Source: Veillonellaceae bacterium
GTDB taxonomy: Bacteria; Bacillota_C; Negativicutes; UBA1444
Length of the DNA: 64,000 nt
Direction of reading: 5' to 3'
NCBI GenBank assembly: GCA_012798135.1
Contig: JAAZNU010000022.1
Coordinates: 47,063 to 111,062 of the forward strand
Shown: in pieces, positions 47,726 to 58,518 of the stretch
Layout: the number at the start of each line of letters is the position of its first letter
Numbering within the stretch: position 1 is the stretch's first letter
The notes under the pieces: generated by a model
What the model saw: the letters and a program-made list of their open reading frames with translations, nothing else
Database searches by the model: none
What the model was told of the DNA's origin: nothing
Program-made: the position numbers and the translations under genes

Positions 47726-48934
47726 TTGAATAGCCGTCGGAATATCGTGATCGGCGCCATTCTGCTGGTAGCGTTGACTTTTCTTGCTACGGCAGGGGGC
47801 GCCCTGTATCTATTCGACCGGATGGTACCGGATACAACCGGTGCTATGAAACTGATGCGCGCCATTGACGTGGTACGAAGCCGTTATATCGAGGAAGTGC
47901 CGATTGAGCGACTAATGAGCGGCGCGATACGCGGAATGGTGAATTCGCTAAATGATCCCTATTCGATTTATATGGATGCCAAAATGTACAAGGAATTTCG
48001 GATGGAAACGGAAGGATCCTTCAGCGGCGTGGGTATTGTCATCAGCGTGAAGGACAAGTCGTTGATGGTCGTCTCGCCGATTGAAGGGACTCCCGGCGAA
48101 AAGGCCGGTATCCGTAGCGGCGACCAGATATTAAAAATCGATGGACAGGACACCAAGGACCTGGCGCTGGACGAAGCAGTCGGCAAGATACGTGGTAAAG
48201 AGGGCACCGATGTTACACTGACGCTACGACGCGGGGATAAAGTCCGAGAGGTCAAATTGACTCGGGCCAATATCCAGATCAAGACCGTTTCCAGCCGGAT
48301 GTTGCCGGAAAAGATTGCAGTGATCCGTTTATCCATGTTTAATGAGCAAACAGCCGGCGAGTTTAGCAAGCAATACGAGGCGATGGAAGCACAGGGCATG
48401 AAGGCGCTGATCCTGGATCTGCGGGATAATCCCGGTGGTTTGTTGGATTCGAGTGTGCGCATCGCCAATAAGCTGGTACCCAAAGGGCCGGTGGTTTCCG
48501 TAGTGACGAGAGACGGCGAAAAAGAAGTCCATTACTCCAAACTGGAGCAAGTTAAATACCCTCTGGCGGTATTGGTAAATGGCGGTAGCGCCAGCGCTTC
48601 GGAAATTGTCGCCGGGGCGGTACAGGATACCGGTGCGGGAACTTTGATTGGCACTAAAACCTTTGGTAAAGGATCCGTTCAGTCCATCGTTAAGTTAAGC
48701 AATGATACCGCTATTAAATTGACGATTGCCAAGTATGCCACCCCGAAGAACCGTTTTATCAATGGAATCGGTATTGAACCGGACGTCAAGGTTGAGAATC
48801 CAGAACACAAAAATGGTATGGAGTCGATGCCGGGTCGTTTGCCGTTTGCCAACAAAGACGGGCAACCTGGCGCGGACGCCCTGCCCGATTTGCAGATGGA
48901 GGCCGCTATTAATCTGCTAAAAGGGAAGATTTGA
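47726..48934 (+). CDS. ctpA: C-terminal processing peptidase (S41, CtpA/CtpB type)
   Basis: A 402-residue exported serine protease: N-terminal membrane anchor (about 10-28), PDZ domain (about 90-170, GIVISVKDKSLMVVSPIEGTP pattern), then the S41 core with the nucleophile serine in NGGSASASEIVAGA near residue 290 and the lysine in TFGKGSVQS near 315. In Bacillus, CtpB has a role in sporulation signalling. TTG start with GAGGTG upstream. It overlaps the next gene by one base. Confidence 0.92.
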   Translation: MNSRRNIVIGAILLVALTFLATAGGALYLFDRMVPDTTGAMKLMRAIDVVRSRYIEEVPIERLMSGAIRGMVNSLNDPYSIYMDAKMYKEFRMETEGSFSGVGIVISVKDKSLMVVSPIEGTPGEKAGIRSGDQILKIDGQDTKDLALDEAVGKIRGKEGTDVTLTLRRGDKVREVKLTRANIQIKTVSSRMLPEKIAVIRLSMFNEQTAGEFSKQYEAMEAQGMKALILDLRDNPGGLLDSSVRIANKLVPKGPVVSVVTRDGEKEVHYSKLEQVKYPLAVLVNGGSASASEIVAGAVQDTGAGTLIGTKTFGKGSVQSIVKLSNDTAIKLTIAKYATPKNRFINGIGIEPDVKVENPEHKNGMESMPGRLPFANKDGQPGADALPDLQMEAAINLLKGKI

Positions 48935-50193
48935 TGGACACTCCCTGGCTGGAAATTTTTAAGCTGTTATTCGTTACAACCGTGGCTGTCTTTTTAGAGC
49001 CGGTATTCTGGGGAATTTTGGCGATCATCGCCTACCAGTATTGGCAAGTGAAAAAGCAGCAGCTGATCATGTTTGGTGTTTCGGGCTTTTCAATCAGCCG
49101 GCAGGTGAAATGGGCAATGCTTTACGGCACCTTCGGCGGCTTGCTGGGGAGTCTGGTGCTCACTTTGGTTGGAGTAAATCTCGACCGCATGGGTTTTTTG
49201 TATATCTGGCCGTTGGCAATGCTGTTGACTTTGATTAACATGCGGTTTCTATGTTTTGCCTATGCTGGCGGCATCGTTGCGACCATCAGCGCATTGACCG
49301 GCTGGCCCGACGTGGACGTTCCCCAAGTATTGGCATTGGTGGCAGCCTTGCATGTCACGGAAAGTTTTTTGATTGCCATCAGCGGACGGTACGGTGCTGT
49401 GCCGATCATTGTTCGGCAGGGTGATCGCTTGGTGGGCGCTTTTAATTTACAAAACTTTTGGCCGCTTCCCCTAGTTGTGCTTAGCACTATCGCCATGAAA
49501 TCCAGTGCTTTGCCCGAAGGGGTTTTTCATACTCCAGATTGGTGGCCGCTTCTGCCGTTAGGCATTGAGCCGCCAGCCGGTTTTGAGTGGGTCTATGTGA
49601 TGATGCCGGTTGTGGCGGCGCTTGGCTACACTGATGTGGCAATTTCAAGCACGCCAGAGGTTCGTAGGCTGCGTTCCGCTGTTTCCTTGGCATTTTACAG
49701 TTTGAGTTTATTGGCAATGGCACTATTGGCGGCTAAATTCGCTTGGTTGAAATTGCCGGCCGCTTTATTGTCGCCATTGGGGCACGAATACTTGGTCCGT
49801 CGGGATAATCGGCTGGAAATGAGCGGCGTGCCCCGTTATGTGCCGCCCGCGCAAGGCGCCATGGTTCTGGAATCCATCGATGGGGGTATTGCCCGGAAAA
49901 TGGGGGTACGTAGCGACGACATCATCGTAAATTTTGCCGGTTTTTCTATTAACCGCGGGGTTGATCTTGCCTATGCAATGGAATGGGCTCCGCCGCTATT
50001 TGAGCTGGTTTTGTTACGAAAAGGCCGGGAGGTGCGTTTGGAGGGGAATTTTCCGCCGGGTGAACGCATGCTGGGCCTTATTTTGGTTCCCGAAGGGCAT
50101 GAGCCATATTATGTCACCCTGGGAAATGGTCGTGGCGGCTTGTTGGCCCGCTGGTTGCGAAATCTAATCCGCCGGTTTCGGAGGGGAAACTAA
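48934..50193 (+). CDS. MinJ-like PDZ-domain membrane protein
   Basis: A 419-residue protein with about seven or eight membrane segments in the first 290 residues and a cytoplasm- or membrane-facing PDZ domain near 300-385 ([29 protein letters not shown], given here only as a pattern over residues 309-337). Architecture and location beside ctpA and ftsEX match B. subtilis MinJ, which links MinCD to DivIVA at division sites. The ATG overlaps the ctpA stop (TGATG). By name only MinJ-like, because sequence similarity was not measured. Confidence 0.75.
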   Translation: MDTPWLEIFKLLFVTTVAVFLEPVFWGILAIIAYQYWQVKKQQLIMFGVSGFSISRQVKWAMLYGTFGGLLGSLVLTLVGVNLDRMGFLYIWPLAMLLTLINMRFLCFAYAGGIVATISALTGWPDVDVPQVLALVAALHVTESFLIAISGRYGAVPIIVRQGDRLVGAFNLQNFWPLPLVVLSTIAMKSSALPEGVFHTPDWWPLLPLGIEPPAGFEWVYVMMPVVAALGYTDVAISSTPEVRRLRSAVSLAFYSLSLLAMALLAAKFAWLKLPAALLSPLGHEYLVRRDNRLEMSGVPRYVPPAQGAMVLESIDGGIARKMGVRSDDIIVNFAGFSINRGVDLAYAMEWAPPLFELVLLRKGREVRLEGNFPPGERMLGLILVPEGHEPYYVTLGNGRGGLLARWLRNLIRRFRRGN

Positions 50194-52172
50194 TGCCAGA
50201 TTTTCAAGTTGTAGCTCCGTTTATTCCTATGGGCGACCAACCGGCAGCGATTGCAAAACTGGTGGCGGGGATTCAGCGGGGCGACAAGGCGCAGGTTTTA
50301 CTTGGAGCGACTGGTACCGGTAAAACCTTTACGATGGCCAAAGTCATTGAAGCCGTTAAAAAGCCGACGCTGGTCATTGCCCACAACAAAACACTTGCGG
50401 CCCAGCTCGCCAGTGAATTCAAAGAATTTTTCCCTAACAATGCAGTCGAGTATTTTGTCAGTTATTATGATTATTATCAACCGGAAGCTTATGTTGCTCA
50501 AACTGACACCTATATTGAAAAAGATTCATCGATCAACGACGAAATTGACAAATTGCGACATTCAGCCACCAGTTCGCTGTTTGAACGCCGTGACGTCATC
50601 ATCGTGGCTAGTGTTTCCTGCATCTATGGGCTTGGTTCTCCGGACGAGTACTACAATATGGTGTTATCGCTCCGGCAAGGGCAGATTCGTGACCGCGACG
50701 AAATCCTCCGCAAACTTATTGAGATTCAGTATGACCGTAATGATGTAGCATTCAATCGCGGCAACTTCCGGGTTCGCGGCGATGTAGTCGAGGTCTTTCC
50801 GGCTGGCGCAAATGAAAAAGTGGTGCGAATCTCCCTCTTTGGCGATGAGATTGAGCGTTTGCAGGAAATAGACAGCATCACGGGCGAAATTTTGGCGGAA
50901 CGAACCCATATCGCAATCTATCCGGCCTCTCACTATGTCACTTCGCGCGAAAACCTCCTGCGCGCGGCGCATGACATTGAGGTTGAACTTGAGGAGAGGC
51001 TGGCTTGGTTCAAACAACACGATAGATTGTTGGAAGCACAGCGATTGGAACAACGTACCCGCTACGATCTGGAAATGATGCATGAAATGGGGTATTGTTC
51101 CGGGATTGAAAACTATTCCCGCCATCTGACAGGCCGGGCGGCCGGCGAGTCGCCGTTTACACTGGTGGATTATTTCCCCAAAGATTTTTTGATTATTATT
51201 GATGAGTCCCATGTTACGCTGCCTCAGATTCACGCCATGTATAACGGAGACCAGTCACGGAAGCAGTCCCTCATTGACTTCGGTTTCCGTCTGCCTTCAG
51301 CGCTGGATAATCGGCCGCTTAAGTTTGAAGAATTTGAGGCGCGTATTCGTCAGATTCTATATGTTTCGGCTACGCCGGCCGACTACGAACTTCAGACCGC
51401 AACGCAGGTTGCCCGGCAGATCATCCGGCCTACGGGGCTGGTCGATCCTATAGTGGAAGTTCGGCCTGTTACCGGGCAAATCGATGATCTGCTCAGCGAA
51501 ATTCATGAACGGGTCAAGGCGCAAGAACGGGTGCTGGTGACCACATTGACCAAAAAAATGGCCGAGAATCTGACGAATTATTTTCGTGAGATGGGCATTA
51601 GGGTTCGTTATCTACATTCGGAAGTGGAAACCCTCGAACGAGCGGAAATCATCAGAGGTTTACGGTCCGGCGAGTTCGATGTTTTGGTGGGTATCAACCT
51701 GTTGCGAGAAGGATTGGATCTTCCCGAAGTGTCCCTGATTGCTATTCTTGACGCGGATAAGGAAGGTTTTCTGCGGTCCGATACTTCCCTCATTCAGACG
51801 ATTGGTCGGGCTGCCCGCAATGTCCATGGAAAGGTTATTATGTACGGCGACCGCATTACGGATTCCATGCACCGTGCCATTGAAGAGACAGATCGACGCC
51901 GGGAAGTTCAGGAGGCCTATAATGCGGAACACGGGATTACCCCGACCAGCATCCGGAAAAAAGTGAAGGATTTGATTCAGACCACGAAGGTTGCCGAACC
52001 CTCTGCCCCCTATATCACCGCCAAAGAAGCGCGTAAGCTTAGCCGGAAAGAAACTTTGGCCGTGGTTGCCAAGCTGGAAAAAGATATGCGGGCGGCGGCA
52101 AAAGCGTTGGAATATGAGCGGGCTGCCGAGCTGCGCGATATGATTTTCGAGTTGCGCGAGAAAATTCGTTAA
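50193..52172 (+). CDS. uvrB: Excinuclease ABC subunit B
   Basis: A 659-residue helicase-like damage-verification subunit. Walker [15 protein letters not shown] near residue 36, the beta-hairpin [13 protein letters not shown] near 90, helicase motif [17 protein letters not shown] near 495 and the C-terminal UVR motif ([19 protein letters not shown]) that recruits UvrC are intact. The ATG overlaps the preceding stop (TAATG), so it is coupled to the envelope operon in expression. Confidence 0.97.
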   Translation: MPDFQVVAPFIPMGDQPAAIAKLVAGIQRGDKAQVLLGATGTGKTFTMAKVIEAVKKPTLVIAHNKTLAAQLASEFKEFFPNNAVEYFVSYYDYYQPEAYVAQTDTYIEKDSSINDEIDKLRHSATSSLFERRDVIIVASVSCIYGLGSPDEYYNMVLSLRQGQIRDRDEILRKLIEIQYDRNDVAFNRGNFRVRGDVVEVFPAGANEKVVRISLFGDEIERLQEIDSITGEILAERTHIAIYPASHYVTSRENLLRAAHDIEVELEERLAWFKQHDRLLEAQRLEQRTRYDLEMMHEMGYCSGIENYSRHLTGRAAGESPFTLVDYFPKDFLIIIDESHVTLPQIHAMYNGDQSRKQSLIDFGFRLPSALDNRPLKFEEFEARIRQILYVSATPADYELQTATQVARQIIRPTGLVDPIVEVRPVTGQIDDLLSEIHERVKAQERVLVTTLTKKMAENLTNYFREMGIRVRYLHSEVETLERAEIIRGLRSGEFDVLVGINLLREGLDLPEVSLIAILDADKEGFLRSDTSLIQTIGRAARNVHGKVIMYGDRITDSMHRAIEETDRRREVQEAYNAEHGITPTSIRKKVKDLIQTTKVAEPSAPYITAKEARKLSRKETLAVVAKLEKDMRAAAKALEYERAAELRDMIFELREKIR

Positions 52173-52198
52173 CAGCGGCTATTGAAGGCGGTATTGAT

Positions 52199-53086
52199 TT
52201 GAATCAGACAAGAAAAAATCACTGGCTGGGCGTACTCTATGTAAATTTCGCCACATTAGCCTGGGCTTCGAACATGGTAGTGGGACGAATGCTGAAAGAT
52301 CTTATCGGGCCGGTTACGTTGGCCGCATCACGTTTTATTGTGGCATCAGTGATCTTTGTATTGCTGCTGCGCCATCAACCGGCTCCGGAGCGGAAAATTG
52401 GCGCTGACTGGCGGCTGTTATTGGGAATGGCCCTAACAGGCGTGGTACTGTTCTCACCGTCCCTTTATTTAGGACTTCGCTACACTTCCGCCGTCAATGG
52501 GACATTAATCAATGGAATCGGTCCGTTGTTAACCGGAGCCATGGCGGCTGTATTTTTGGGACAGCCGATGTCGCAGCGTCAGGTGAGCGGCGCTTTAGTG
52601 GGACTGGTGGGAGTGGTTTTTTTGATTACGAATGGGACGGCTGATTTTTGGCAGACCGCGCGATTTAACGCTGGTGATCTGATTGTATTGCTTTCCGTTG
52701 CGATTTGGGGTCTTTATTCAGTCATGGGCAGCCGAGTGATGCGCAGCCGTTCCGCGATTTCCACAACGGCCCTGTCAACGCTGTTGGGACTGCCGATTCT
52801 GCTACTGCTGTCCTTCTGGGAAATGTTTAAGTTTCCGGTGGTTTTTGATGTAAAATTATTGTTGGGAGTCGTTTATTTGGGGGTCGTCCCAGCAGCAGGC
52901 GGGTTTTGTGCCTGGAATGCCGGCGTATCTCGACTTGGCCCGGGAGGAGCCATGGTTTTCTATAATACATTGCCTCTCTATGGCGCTTTATTGGGTGTGA
53001 CTTTGCTAGGAGAACCCCTGGGATTGTCACATGCGGTCGGCGCGTTTATGATCATTGGCGGCAGTCTTTGGGCGGCTAAAAAGTAA
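52199..53086 (+). CDS. EamA-family (DMT superfamily) transporter
   Basis: A 295-residue membrane protein with ten predicted segments in two EamA halves: VNFATLAWASNMVVGRML at the start and the second repeat beginning near residue 160 (LIVLLSVAIWGLYSVMGSRVM). It exports small metabolites, often amino acids or nucleosides; substrate unknown. A TTG start follows GAAGGCGG. It sits in the gap between uvrB and the convergent permease, and ends before a long inverted repeat. Confidence 0.85.
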   Translation: MNQTRKNHWLGVLYVNFATLAWASNMVVGRMLKDLIGPVTLAASRFIVASVIFVLLLRHQPAPERKIGADWRLLLGMALTGVVLFSPSLYLGLRYTSAVNGTLINGIGPLLTGAMAAVFLGQPMSQRQVSGALVGLVGVVFLITNGTADFWQTARFNAGDLIVLLSVAIWGLYSVMGSRVMRSRSAISTTALSTLLGLPILLLLSFWEMFKFPVVFDVKLLLGVVYLGVVPAAGGFCAWNAGVSRLGPGGAMVFYNTLPLYGALLGVTLLGEPLGLSHAVGAFMIIGGSLWAAKK

Positions 53087-53144
53087 CGGTGGCTTAACGC
53101 TGAGGTGATATGGCGGGAAGTCTGGCGGCCAAAGACAGCAAAGT

Positions 53145-53195
53145 ATTCTATAAAGAAACACTGCCGATTTAATCGGCAGTGTTTCTTTATAGAAT
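53145..53195. terminator. 25-bp perfect inverted repeat (probable bidirectional terminator)
   Basis: Positions 53145-53169 and 53171-53195 are exact complements with one base between them, longer than a normal terminator. T residues flank it on both strands. It lies between the plus-strand DMT gene and the minus-strand permease. Confidence 0.6.
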
Positions 53196-53199
53196 AAGC

Positions 53200-53400
53200 G
53201 ATATGAGACGTATAAATTTGCTAAGTAATATTATACAAATTGAATATAATTATAGATAATAATATAATTTAATATGTAAGTTAATTTTAGAACCTTCTTA
53301 TTGAGACTCTGAGAGCAAAGTGATACTTTTATTTTCTTGAGCTCTTTACATCTGCGACTAAAATGAATATACTAACAATACGAACAAATGTTCTTTACCC
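53200..53400. other. A/T-rich intergenic stretch downstream of the permease
   Basis: About 200 bases without a gene. 53208-53285 is almost wholly A and T with several TATAAT-like strings, far poorer in G+C than the rest of the window. I see no tRNA, hairpin or reading frame. Any promoter would fire into the ends of convergent genes. Confidence 0.5.
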
Positions 53401-55287
53401 TTAGCCTTCTTTCAAATAGTATGAAACGGTAATTACCGCAACCCGTGGATCATGCATCAACCGATTCTTTATAAAGAAGCCGGTTTGGTTGTGTAGTAAA
53501 TTATGCCACCATTTTTTCACGACAAATTGCGGAATTACTACTGTAATTAAGTCATCCTGGCGGAAGGATTCTTTTTCGCTCTGAATATAATCCATTAATG
53601 GTGAAATGGTATCACGGAAAGGGGATACCCGGATTATAAGCGGAATCTCCAACCCAAACTCGCTCCACTTCCGACGCAGTTTGTCGGCAGATTCCTCATC
53701 GACGGCTACGTGAAAGGCTCGAATGCTATTATACCCGGCTAAACTTTTGGCATATAATAGGGCCTTATACGAGGCGCGATTCAATGAAGCCAAGGGAACG
53801 ATAATATGACGCTCCTGAGCAGGATTATTTGCTATTCCCACGCTTTTTTCGCTGATTGGCAGGCTAAGTTGTTTAGCAACCAGTGAATAATGGGCTTTGA
53901 TTTTTAACATGCCGGCTATGAACAGAGGAACGAGCAAGCAAACAATCCATGCGCCATGCATAAACTTTGTGGCGCCAAGAATTAGCATCGTAATAAAAGT
54001 AACAATGGCACCAAATCCGTTGATGACGGCCTTATGCTTCCAGCCGGGCATTTTTCCTCGTACCCAGTGGACCCACATGCCAGACTGCGATAAGGTAAAA
54101 GAGGCAAATACACCAACTGCGTAAAGCGGTAGCAATAAATGGGTTTCACCCTGGAACAGGATGACCAGAATGGCCGAAGACAAGCCGAGAAATTCAATGC
54201 CTTTTGAGTAATTTAGACGTCCGCCTCGTTGTCCAAATTGTCGGGGCATATAGCCGTCTTTGGACAAGAGAGACATCAACAGCGGCAAGTCGGTGAAAGC
54301 CGTATTGGCTGCCATAACCAATATCAGAGCTGTTGTCAATTGGATGATGAAAAACATGGGCGTGGCGACGCCAAAAACTTGAGTAGCAATCTGAGCGATC
54401 ACGGTTTCTTCCGGATTGGGTAGTGCGTGGTACAGAGTAGCCAAGTATGAAGTGCCGCCAAACATGAACAATACGATGAGCGCTAGTAAAAATAGAACTG
54501 TGATGGCATTTTTGGGGGACGGTTCTCTGAAGTTGGGGATCGCATTACTCACTGCTTCCACGCCGGTCAATGCCGTACAGCCGGCAGCGAACGCCCGTAA
54601 AATCAGGAATAATGTTATTTCTCCCATGACTTCGGGAACTTGGCGGGTTGCCTGCGGGATGAACCCATACACGTGTACCTTGTATATTCCATAGATGATC
54701 ATGATCAGCATTGACAGAATGAAAGAATAGGTCGGAATGCCGAACATTCGGGAAGAGTCTTTAATTCCTCGTAAGTTGCCAATGGTCAGCAATGCAATAA
54801 AAAACAGTGTGATGGCGACTCGATGCGATAAAAGTTCAGGGACTGCGGAAGTGATGGCAGCGGTTCCGGCAGAAGCGCTGACAGCTACAGTCAGAATGTA
54901 GTCGATGGACAATGTTGCCGCAGCAGTCAATCCCGGCATAGTGCCAAGATTGTCATGGGCGACAATATAGGCCCCGCCACCGCAGGGATAGGCTTCAATC
55001 GTTTGTCGGTAGGAAAACACAAGTATAAATAGTAAAGCTACGATTGCCATGGCAATATGAAACATTTCCTTATAGGCCATCAGTCCAATGACAGGAACTA
55101 ATACATAGAGAATTTCCTCGCCGGCGTAGGCAACTGAAGAAATGGCATCACTGGCCAGTACCGGCAAACCCCAGAACACACTGAATTTTTCTTCACTTAG
55201 TTTTTCGTTAGGCAGAGTTTTTCCAATCAATGTTTGAGATAATTTTCCCCAAAACGTTTTTGGGGAATGAAGCTCAGGGGACGACAC
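53401..55287 (-). CDS. KimA-like APC-superfamily permease
   Basis: A 628-residue permease: a soluble N-terminal part, about 12 membrane segments (about 60-465) and a cytosolic C-terminal domain of about 150 residues. The stretch LASDAISSVAYAGEEILY near residue 44, SYRQTIEAYPCGGGAYIVAHDNLG near 93 and LSIDYILTVAVSASAGTAAITSA near 125 closely match B. subtilis KimA, a K+/H+ importer controlled by cyclic-di-AMP. No cyclic-di-AMP riboswitch was recognised upstream. An amino-acid substrate remains possible. Confidence 0.8.
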   Translation of the reverse strand: MSSPELHSPKTFWGKLSQTLIGKTLPNEKLSEEKFSVFWGLPVLASDAISSVAYAGEEILYVLVPVIGLMAYKEMFHIAMAIVALLFILVFSYRQTIEAYPCGGGAYIVAHDNLGTMPGLTAAATLSIDYILTVAVSASAGTAAITSAVPELLSHRVAITLFFIALLTIGNLRGIKDSSRMFGIPTYSFILSMLIMIIYGIYKVHVYGFIPQATRQVPEVMGEITLFLILRAFAAGCTALTGVEAVSNAIPNFREPSPKNAITVLFLLALIVLFMFGGTSYLATLYHALPNPEETVIAQIATQVFGVATPMFFIIQLTTALILVMAANTAFTDLPLLMSLLSKDGYMPRQFGQRGGRLNYSKGIEFLGLSSAILVILFQGETHLLLPLYAVGVFASFTLSQSGMWVHWVRGKMPGWKHKAVINGFGAIVTFITMLILGATKFMHGAWIVCLLVPLFIAGMLKIKAHYSLVAKQLSLPISEKSVGIANNPAQERHIIVPLASLNRASYKALLYAKSLAGYNSIRAFHVAVDEESADKLRRKWSEFGLEIPLIIRVSPFRDTISPLMDYIQSEKESFRQDDLITVVIPQFVVKKWWHNLLHNQTGFFIKNRLMHDPRVAVITVSYYLKEG

Positions 55288-55349
55288 AAAAATCAGCCTC
55301 CAAATAATTCAAGATTACTGCGATACACAGTAATATAGCACAGGTGATG

Positions 55350-55385
55350 TCAAAACAGTGTCAAAAAAACATCAAACAGTATCAA
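55350..55385. repeat. Direct repeats upstream of the KimA-like permease
   Basis: TCAAAACAGTGTCAA at 55350-55364 and TCAAACAGTATCAA at 55372-55385 start 22 bp apart, two helical turns, about 65-100 nt before the permease start. This could be an operator. The 306-base space 55288-55593 holds no gene and no recognised riboswitch otherwise. Confidence 0.35.
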
Positions 55386-55593
55386 GAATCTATAAAAACG
55401 CTGGACAGGCGCGCGAAATTTTGGAGTAAATGTATTTTGCAAGTTTGCGATAAAGTTTATCTTTTAGTAAAATGTTTATATTGAATTATGCTTCCATCGG
55501 TCGTGCACTTGCATGGGGCAGCGGTGGCCGGTAACCTTGACTTGCGATGACGACCATCAAAATATGCTTAGGGGATAAAGGTGATACGAAATC

Positions 55594-58518
55594 GTGAAAG
55601 ATAAACTGATTGTAAAAGGGGCACGTCAACATAATCTGAAGAATATCGATGTCGAAATACCTCGCGACAAACTGGTAGTTCTCACCGGCCTATCCGGTTC
55701 CGGAAAATCATCGCTGGCGTTCGATACCATTTATGCCGAGGGGCAACGACGGTATGTCGAGTCTTTGTCGGCTTATGCCCGGCAATTTCTTGGGCAAATG
55801 GATAAGCCTGACGTGGATTACATCGAAGGACTATCGCCAGCGATATCGATTGACCAGAAGACGACCAGCCGCAATCCTCGGTCCACGGTAGGGACAGTCA
55901 CTGAAATATACGATTATCTTCGCTTGTTATTCGCGCGGGCCGGACGACCGCATTGCCCGGAGTGCGGCAAACCGATCACTCAGCAGACTGTGCAGCAGAT
56001 GGTGGATGCTCTCATGGCGCAGGGCGAAGGCTCGCGACTTACTTTGTTGGCGCCGGTCATCCGCGGCCGCAAGGGCGAGCATCAAAAAGTGCTGGAAGAA
56101 ATCCGCAAAGACGGCTACCTCCGGGCCAGGGTCGATGGCACGATTCAGGAACTGTCGGATGACATTAGGCTGGATAAGAATAAGAAGCATACCATTGAAG
56201 CCGTGATAGACCGTGTTATCGTGAAGGACAGCGTGGCCCGGCGTTTGGCTGATTCTCTCGAAGCCGCCCTGAAATTGGGGGACGGTTTGGTAACTGTGGA
56301 TATTGGCGGCGAGAAGGAACTGACATTTAGTGAAAATTTCGCTTGTATTGATTGCGGAATTAGCCTGCCCGAAATAGCGCCGCGCCTGTTCTCATTCAAT
56401 ACCCCGTATGGCGCGTGCCCGGCGTGTACCGGCTTGGGCGTCAATATGGAAATCGATCCGGATTTGGTAGTGCCCGATGAAAACAAAACGATCGCCGAGG
56501 GGGCGATTGTGGCGGTTTCCAATAAACCTGAAACTTACTTCATGTGCCAGTTGAAAGTGTTACTGGAGCGACGCGGCTATTCGTTCGATGTCCGGTGGCG
56601 GGACTTGCCGGATGATCTTCGAGAGTTGATCCTTCATGGATCGGAGAACGAACGTCTGTCGTTCGAATATGAGAATCTGTTCGGTGAGGTGAAGACCCAT
56701 TTTACTGCCTATGAGGGCATCCTGCCGCTGCTGGCCCGCCGCCATCGGGAATCGACCTCGGATTCGATGCGGGAAGACGTCGAGCGGTTCATGACTTCTA
56801 AGCCCTGTCCGGTTTGCCTGGGTACCCGACTGAAAAAGGAGGCTCTGGCGGTATTCGTCGGCGGGAAAAATATCAACGAGGCGACACGTATGACCGTTCA
56901 GGAAAGTCGAAATTTTTTCCGGAATTTGGACCTGACGGAACGGGAACAAGCCATCGCCCACCAAATTCGCAAGGAGATTGACGCCCGTCTGGGTTTTTTG
57001 GTTAATGTCGGTCTCGACTATCTGACACTGGACCGGGCGGCCGGCACTCTGTCGGGCGGCGAAGCGCAGCGCATCCGTTTGGCGACCCAGATCGGTTCCG
57101 GATTAGTGGGAGTGCTGTATATTCTGGATGAGCCGAGCATTGGCCTGCATCAGCGGGATAATCAGCGCCTGCTGAACGCATTGAAAAACCTGCGGGATCT
57201 CGGCAATACCCTTTTGGTGGTCGAGCATGACGAAGAGACGATGTTCAACGCCGACCATATCATCGATATCGGGCCGGGCGCCGGCGTTCATGGCGGATAT
57301 GTGATCGCCCAGGGAACGGTGGAAGATATCCAGGCCTGCGAGGCGTCCATCACCGGCCAGTACCTGTCGGGAAAACTGTCCATTCCGGTGCCGGAACAGC
57401 GGCGCCGGCCGAATGGCAAGTGGATTGAAATCCTAGGTGCCGCGGAAAACAATCTGGCCCAGATCGATGTCCGGTTTCCGCTCGGGGTTTTTACGGCCGT
57501 GACGGGCGTGTCAGGTTCCGGCAAAAGCACTTTGGTGAATGAGATATTATATAAAGCGCTGGCCCAAAAACTGTACCGGTCCCATACCCGGCCCGGTGTC
57601 TACGCGGAAATCCGGGGCTCCGAGCATATCGACAAAATCATCGATATCGACCAGTCGCCAATCGGTCGTACGCCCCGCTCCAATCCCGCCACTTATACCG
57701 GATTGTTCGATTCGGTGCGCGAACTGTTCAGCCATACTCCGGAAGCAAGACTTCGTGGTTATAAGCCTGGACGCTTCAGCTTTAACGTTAAGGGAGGCCG
57801 CTGCGAGGCCTGCCGCGGCGACGGCATCATCAAGATTGAGATGCATTTTTTGCCGGATGTCTATGTGCCCTGCGAGGTGTGCCATGGCGACCGGTATAAC
57901 CGGGAAACGCTGGATGTGCATTATAAAGGAAAGAATATTGCCGAGGTCCTCGACATGGTGGTCGAAGAGGCATTGGCGTTTTTTGCGAACGTGCCGAAAA
58001 TCCAACGGAAACTGCAAGTCTTAAATGACGTGGGGCTGGGTTATATCAAACTCGGTCAGGCCGCCACCACCCTGTCCGGCGGCGAAGCCCAACGGGTCAA
58101 ATTGGCTACGGAACTGGCCCGACGCAGTACCGGCAAGACGCTGTACATTTTGGATGAACCGACTACGGGTCTGCATGTTGCGGATGTCCACCGGCTTCTG
58201 GAGGTGTTGGACCGACTAGTTGACGTCGGCGATTCCGTCGTCGTTATTGAACATAACCTGGATGTGATTAAACGGGCGGATTATGTGATCGACCTCGGGC
58301 CGGAAGGCGGAGCCCGCGGCGGGCGGGTTGTGGCTTGCGGCACGCCGGAGGAACTGGCGGCGGTTGATGCTTCGTATACAGGCCAGTATCTAAAACCGGT
58401 ATTGCCGGCGTTGCGCCGGAAAACTGCAGCCGAGCATCCATCCCGGCCCAAATCCGGCGGGAAGGCTGCTACCGTCAAGCGCGGCGGGAAGAATAAAGAG
58501 GAGCACAAACTTCCATGA
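55594..58518 (+). CDS. uvrA: Excinuclease ABC subunit A
   Basis: A 974-residue DNA-damage sensor with two ABC ATPase modules. The first has [14 protein letters not shown] near residue 30 and [13 protein letters not shown] near 490; the second [13 protein letters not shown] near 640 and [13 protein letters not shown] near 830. Zinc modules are CPECG, CIDCG with CPACTG, CPVCLG, and CEACRG with CEVCHG. A short Lys-rich tail follows residue 940. GTG start with AAAGGTGAT upstream. It overlaps uvrC by 4 nt (ATGA). Confidence 0.97.
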   Translation: MKDKLIVKGARQHNLKNIDVEIPRDKLVVLTGLSGSGKSSLAFDTIYAEGQRRYVESLSAYARQFLGQMDKPDVDYIEGLSPAISIDQKTTSRNPRSTVGTVTEIYDYLRLLFARAGRPHCPECGKPITQQTVQQMVDALMAQGEGSRLTLLAPVIRGRKGEHQKVLEEIRKDGYLRARVDGTIQELSDDIRLDKNKKHTIEAVIDRVIVKDSVARRLADSLEAALKLGDGLVTVDIGGEKELTFSENFACIDCGISLPEIAPRLFSFNTPYGACPACTGLGVNMEIDPDLVVPDENKTIAEGAIVAVSNKPETYFMCQLKVLLERRGYSFDVRWRDLPDDLRELILHGSENERLSFEYENLFGEVKTHFTAYEGILPLLARRHRESTSDSMREDVERFMTSKPCPVCLGTRLKKEALAVFVGGKNINEATRMTVQESRNFFRNLDLTEREQAIAHQIRKEIDARLGFLVNVGLDYLTLDRAAGTLSGGEAQRIRLATQIGSGLVGVLYILDEPSIGLHQRDNQRLLNALKNLRDLGNTLLVVEHDEETMFNADHIIDIGPGAGVHGGYVIAQGTVEDIQACEASITGQYLSGKLSIPVPEQRRRPNGKWIEILGAAENNLAQIDVRFPLGVFTAVTGVSGSGKSTLVNEILYKALAQKLYRSHTRPGVYAEIRGSEHIDKIIDIDQSPIGRTPRSNPATYTGLFDSVRELFSHTPEARLRGYKPGRFSFNVKGGRCEACRGDGIIKIEMHFLPDVYVPCEVCHGDRYNRETLDVHYKGKNIAEVLDMVVEEALAFFANVPKIQRKLQVLNDVGLGYIKLGQAATTLSGGEAQRVKLATELARRSTGKTLYILDEPTTGLHVADVHRLLEVLDRLVDVGDSVVVIEHNLDVIKRADYVIDLGPEGGARGGRVVACGTPEELAAVDASYTGQYLKPVLPALRRKTAAEHPSRPKSGGKAATVKRGGKNKEEHKLP

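Noticed and set aside
55288..55593. A cyclic-di-AMP (ydaO-type) riboswitch before the KimA-like permease
   Set aside because: Expected in other Bacillota, but I could not find its conserved core on the minus strand; a covariance-model search would decide.
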